A program made the position numbers and the translations under genes. A stretch of DNA of 64,000 bases from Legionella spiritensis (GTDB lineage Bacteria > Pseudomonadota > Gammaproteobacteria > Legionellales > Legionellaceae). Where the stretch lies: contig NZ_LT906457.1 in the NCBI RefSeq assembly GCF_900186965.1, positions 3,284,071 to 3,348,070 of the forward strand. The letters are read 5' to 3'. Positions 61,463 to 64,000 of the stretch are shown in pieces; position 1 is the first letter of the stretch, and every line of letters begins with the position of its first letter. Under the pieces are notes generated by a model. It searched no databases. It was not told the DNA's origin and saw only the letters and a program-made list of their open reading frames with translations.

Positions 61463-63000
61463 ACCATTGCTTCGTTTTTAAGAGAGCCGCTATCATCCAT
61501 GATTGCGGAACCGGACCGGGCAACGGCTATTTCCTTACCCAGTTCCACGCCAAATTGATCGAACGGGTTAATTCGCCAAAGTAAAGCCGTCAGAATGGTG
61601 CGATACTCATAAATGGCCAGCAAGGTACCCAAAGCTGCCGGGGTTAATTGTTCAAGCATAATCAGATTGTGGGGGATATTGCCGGGAATGCCGCGGTGGT
61701 TACAGGATTGTCTGTCCATATTTCCTTTAAGTAAAGCCTCGGATTGGGCAATCAATTGATTATTCAGCAGGTTTTGTTGATGTTGCTGCTCGTCATCCAA
61801 CGCTTTTTTTACCCCTATAAAATCGACATGAACCAGTTGTGTTCCCTGCATCAGCAATTGGTGGAAAGCATGCTGACTGTTACACCCGATACCTCCCCAG
61901 ATAATAGGCCCCGTACTGTAATTTATTTTATTGCCGTCAATATCCGTTGATTTGCCATTACTTTCCATAACCAGCTGTTGAATATAGGGGATAAAATAAT
62001 GGAAACGTTCGGAATAAGGAATAATGGCACGAGTGTCGGCACCGAGAAAATTTATAGTCCAGCAATCCAGCAACGCCAGACAAAGAGGCAGGTTTTTGTC
62101 CGGATCGGCATGAAGCATATGCTCATCCACCAGAGACGCGCCATATAAAAACTGCTGAAACGTATCGAATCCGGTGCCTAAGGCAATAGGTAATCCAATA
62201 GCTGACCAAACGGAATAACGCCCACCTACCCATTCCCATATCGGCAGAATGTTTTGTTCTGCAATACCGAAGTTGCGTGCCGCTTCATGATTTGCGGTAA
62301 CGGCAATGCACTGTTGTTTGCCTCGTTCTTTGCTTCCAAGCCACTTCATGGCCTGTTCCGCATTCAGCAACGTTTCATAAGTCTTGAAGGATTTCGATGA
62401 AATAATAAATAACGTATGCTCAGGATCAAGTCTGGACAAGGTAACGTTCGTATCCCAGGCATCCAGATTGGAAATAAAATCGACTGTTATGGCTTGATTG
62501 CGGTAGGGGGCTAACGCCGCCAATACCATGCGAGGACCAAGATCAGATCCGCCTATGCCAATATTAACAATATGTTTTACCGATATGTCGTTAAAACGAC
62601 CGTTTTGCAGGGACAAAGTCATTTGTTCCATACGGGACAGGGTTTTATAAACATCCTCGGCAATCGTTTTGCCGTGTGGTTCGGCAGAAAACATGGCAGG
62701 ACTTCTCAAAGCGGGATGTAAAACGGCACGATCTTCCGTAAAGTTCAGTTTCTCTCCGCAAAACAAGCTTTTTACAGTTTGCTGAATCTGGCTTTGTTCC
62801 GCTAATTGATAAAGCAAACGCATGGTTTCCGGAGTAAAGTAATTTTTAGACATATCAACGGTAACAGCACCGATAGCGTGTCTGTAATGTTTCTTTCTCT
62901 GTGTATGAGACTGTAAGAGCTGCTCAATGCGAACACCATTTAGCGTTCGGGTATGGTTCTCCAAAGCTCGCCACTCTGCTGTTGATGTCAAGTAGCTCAT
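61459..63000 (-). CDS. pgi: glucose-6-phosphate isomerase
   Basis: 513 residues. Interconverts glucose-6-P and fructose-6-P. IVNIGIGGSDLGPRMV near residue 145, VGGRYSVWSAIGLPIAL near residue 262 and GKEIAVA near residue 495 are family signatures; active-site Glu in MESNGKSTD and His in NSQHAFHQL are present. Monocistronic, upstream of rpmH. Confidence 0.97.
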   Translation of the reverse strand: MSYLTSTAEWRALENHTRTLNGVRIEQLLQSHTQRKKHYRHAIGAVTVDMSKNYFTPETMRLLYQLAEQSQIQQTVKSLFCGEKLNFTEDRAVLHPALRSPAMFSAEPHGKTIAEDVYKTLSRMEQMTLSLQNGRFNDISVKHIVNIGIGGSDLGPRMVLAALAPYRNQAITVDFISNLDAWDTNVTLSRLDPEHTLFIISSKSFKTYETLLNAEQAMKWLGSKERGKQQCIAVTANHEAARNFGIAEQNILPIWEWVGGRYSVWSAIGLPIALGTGFDTFQQFLYGASLVDEHMLHADPDKNLPLCLALLDCWTINFLGADTRAIIPYSERFHYFIPYIQQLVMESNGKSTDIDGNKINYSTGPIIWGGIGCNSQHAFHQLLMQGTQLVHVDFIGVKKALDDEQQHQQNLLNNQLIAQSEALLKGNMDRQSCNHRGIPGNIPHNLIMLEQLTPAALGTLLAIYEYRTILTALLWRINPFDQFGVELGKEIAVARSGSAIMDDSGSLKNEAMV

Positions 63001-63065
63001 GAAAACTCCTATCTGTCTGCAATTCCCTGTTTTCGCGCACGTATCTTATCCAAAAATTGGTAGCA

Positions 63066-63150
63066 GTAGCCCGTTATGAAGGCGAAGACGTAATGCGGGA
63101 AAACGTTCCCCCGGATGCTCACCTGCTTTCCTCATACCGTATTGGATCAT
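63066..63150. repeat. REP unit with decayed partner
   Basis: GTAGCCCGTTATGAAGGCG... ending GCGGG (63066-63099); the second unit survives only as ATACCGTATTGGATCATG near 63135. Confidence 0.65.
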
Positions 63151-64000
63151 GAAACCTGGATGTATATTGCCATATTTCCCCCGGGAATTCCTGTTTGTCA
63201 GAAATTTGTTTTTTCTTTATTTTTTGTGGGAACGTTATTATAAAAAAGTATTATTTAAATATACCTTGTTTTTTTTATTAGTCGTCGCATTTGTGTTTGT
63301 AAGTTTTATTTCGTTTAATAAATCAAAGTGTTATATCGATTTTTAACTTGTTGATAACTGCTGTTTTTTTTAGGGTATATCTTCTTGATAAAGTGTGTTT
63401 GACAAAATGGTTGTTATTTATCTTCCTGTTATCCACGTGTAAATTATACGGTTATCCCCGTCTTGTTCCCCAGGTCGTGACGTCATGAGATTTTTGGGCT
63501 GCAACGGTGAGCGACTGGTTCATTTTTTTCAGGATGGGTTACCCAATTGGCAACCTACACGTTTTTATTTTTTGACAGATACTGTGAATAACTCTGTTTT
63601 TTTGTAATTTGGTGCGTATAATTGCGTTTATGCTGCGGGTTTTGTTTTCCTGGATTTATCTGAAGTGAACCAGTAACAAATATCGCCTGCGATAGATGTA
63701 ACTACCAGTACTCCCATGCAACAAGCGCAAAACACCAGGTTTAGATATCCGGGTGCAAAACGTTGAAAGTCGGGGTATATATAACTAAAACGGAATTAAA
63801 ATATCAGCGGGTTTATGTTTGATCATTTGGTGTTTTGGATATCCTGTTTGTTCTGAATCTGCTCCAGGTCCATTAAAGTTGTTCTTTAGCTGGTTTTAAC
63901 TTGCTCGATTCAAGTGATGGTGGCACTATAATGGTGGCACATATAAATATATTGCTTTTTCTCGATGTCAGCCTTTGTATTGTAGGATAGGGGAGTTTTT
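63151..64000. other. AT-rich noncoding region with DnaA-box-like sites (candidate oriC border)
   Basis: 850 bases with no credible gene (a 65-codon open frame at 63149 is low-complexity Phe/Leu). T-tracts and AT-rich blocks. DnaA-box-like sequences: TTATCCACG (63429-63437), TTATCCCCG (63452-63460) and TGTGAATAA (63583-63591, a full TTATNCACA match on the minus strand). GGGTTACC...GGCAACCT hairpin at 63536-63556, and a direct repeat ATGGTGGCAC around a TATAAT at 63917-63940. Confidence 0.45.

Noticed and set aside
63149..63346. 65-codon plus-strand open frame after pgi
   Set aside because: Starts inside a decayed REP unit, is dominated by Phe/Leu/Val from T-tracts and has no ribosome binding site.

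Overview
The window looks like a chromosomal segment of a Legionella species (Gammaproteobacteria). The base composition is in the middle to upper 40s percent G+C by eye, which is higher than L. pneumophila, so it is probably another species of the genus. The assignment rests on a ProA-type M4 metalloprotease, an astacin protease of the LegP type next to a membrane protein with an acidic effector-like C-terminus, orphan tatC, several large orphan ORFs of the kind seen for Dot/Icm substrates, and the order legP - membrane protein - mnmE - yidC - yidD - rnpA - rpmH, which matches the end of the L. pneumophila chromosome map as I remember it. No database was searched.

Layout. 0-2.7 kb: a truncated 7TM/inactive-transglutaminase gene with its ATP-grasp partner, and a DUF2975 + small HTH regulator pair. 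2.8-10.7 kb: rsmA - TraI_2-domain protein - apaH on the minus strand, tatC, a polytopic membrane protein, hspQ, and ubiD - fre. 10.9-22.4 kb: a putative ADP-ribosyltransferase-like protein, pldA, rho, trxA, rsmE, an amino-acid permease, fumC, a glycerophosphodiesterase, tRNA-Leu(CAG), a LOG-family gene and psd. 22.5-31 kb: three large orphan ORFs (about 734, 928 and 1061 residues), the middle one with PI-kinase-like catalytic motifs; these are candidate secreted effectors. 31.1-38.5 kb: the M4 protease, a DUF2520 protein, a DUF4442 protein, parC, a membrane protein and a MazG-type protein. 38.7-45.7 kb: the complete atpIBEFHAGDC operon. 46.2-51.2 kb: the lpoA - yraN - diaA - dolP - BON cluster divergent from rsmI. 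51.2-54.7 kb: an accessory patch with an IS5-family element, a nested palindromic MITE, alkB and legP flanked by REP pairs. 54.8-63 kb: an effector-like membrane protein, an old yellow enzyme, and mnmE - yidC - yidD - rnpA - rpmH, then pgi. The last 1 kb is AT-rich, has no gene I can support, and carries DnaA-box-like sequences; it is a candidate for oriC or its border.

How the genes fit together. Most of the window is housekeeping: ATP synthesis, membrane protein insertion, ribosome RNA modification (RsmA, RsmE, RsmI), tRNA modification (MnmE), topoisomerase IV, ubiquinone biosynthesis (UbiD) and phospholipid metabolism (Psd, PldA, GDPD). Host-interaction genes (the ART-like protein, the three large ORFs, the M4 protease, LegP and its neighbour) are interspersed. 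The noncoding DNA is rich in dispersed small repeats: GTAG-headed REP hairpins often paired as inverted BIMEs, several MITE-like palindromes, and solo sequences resembling the termini of the resident IS. The strong minus-strand bias from 24.8 to 63 kb fits a position on one side of, and close to, the replication origin.
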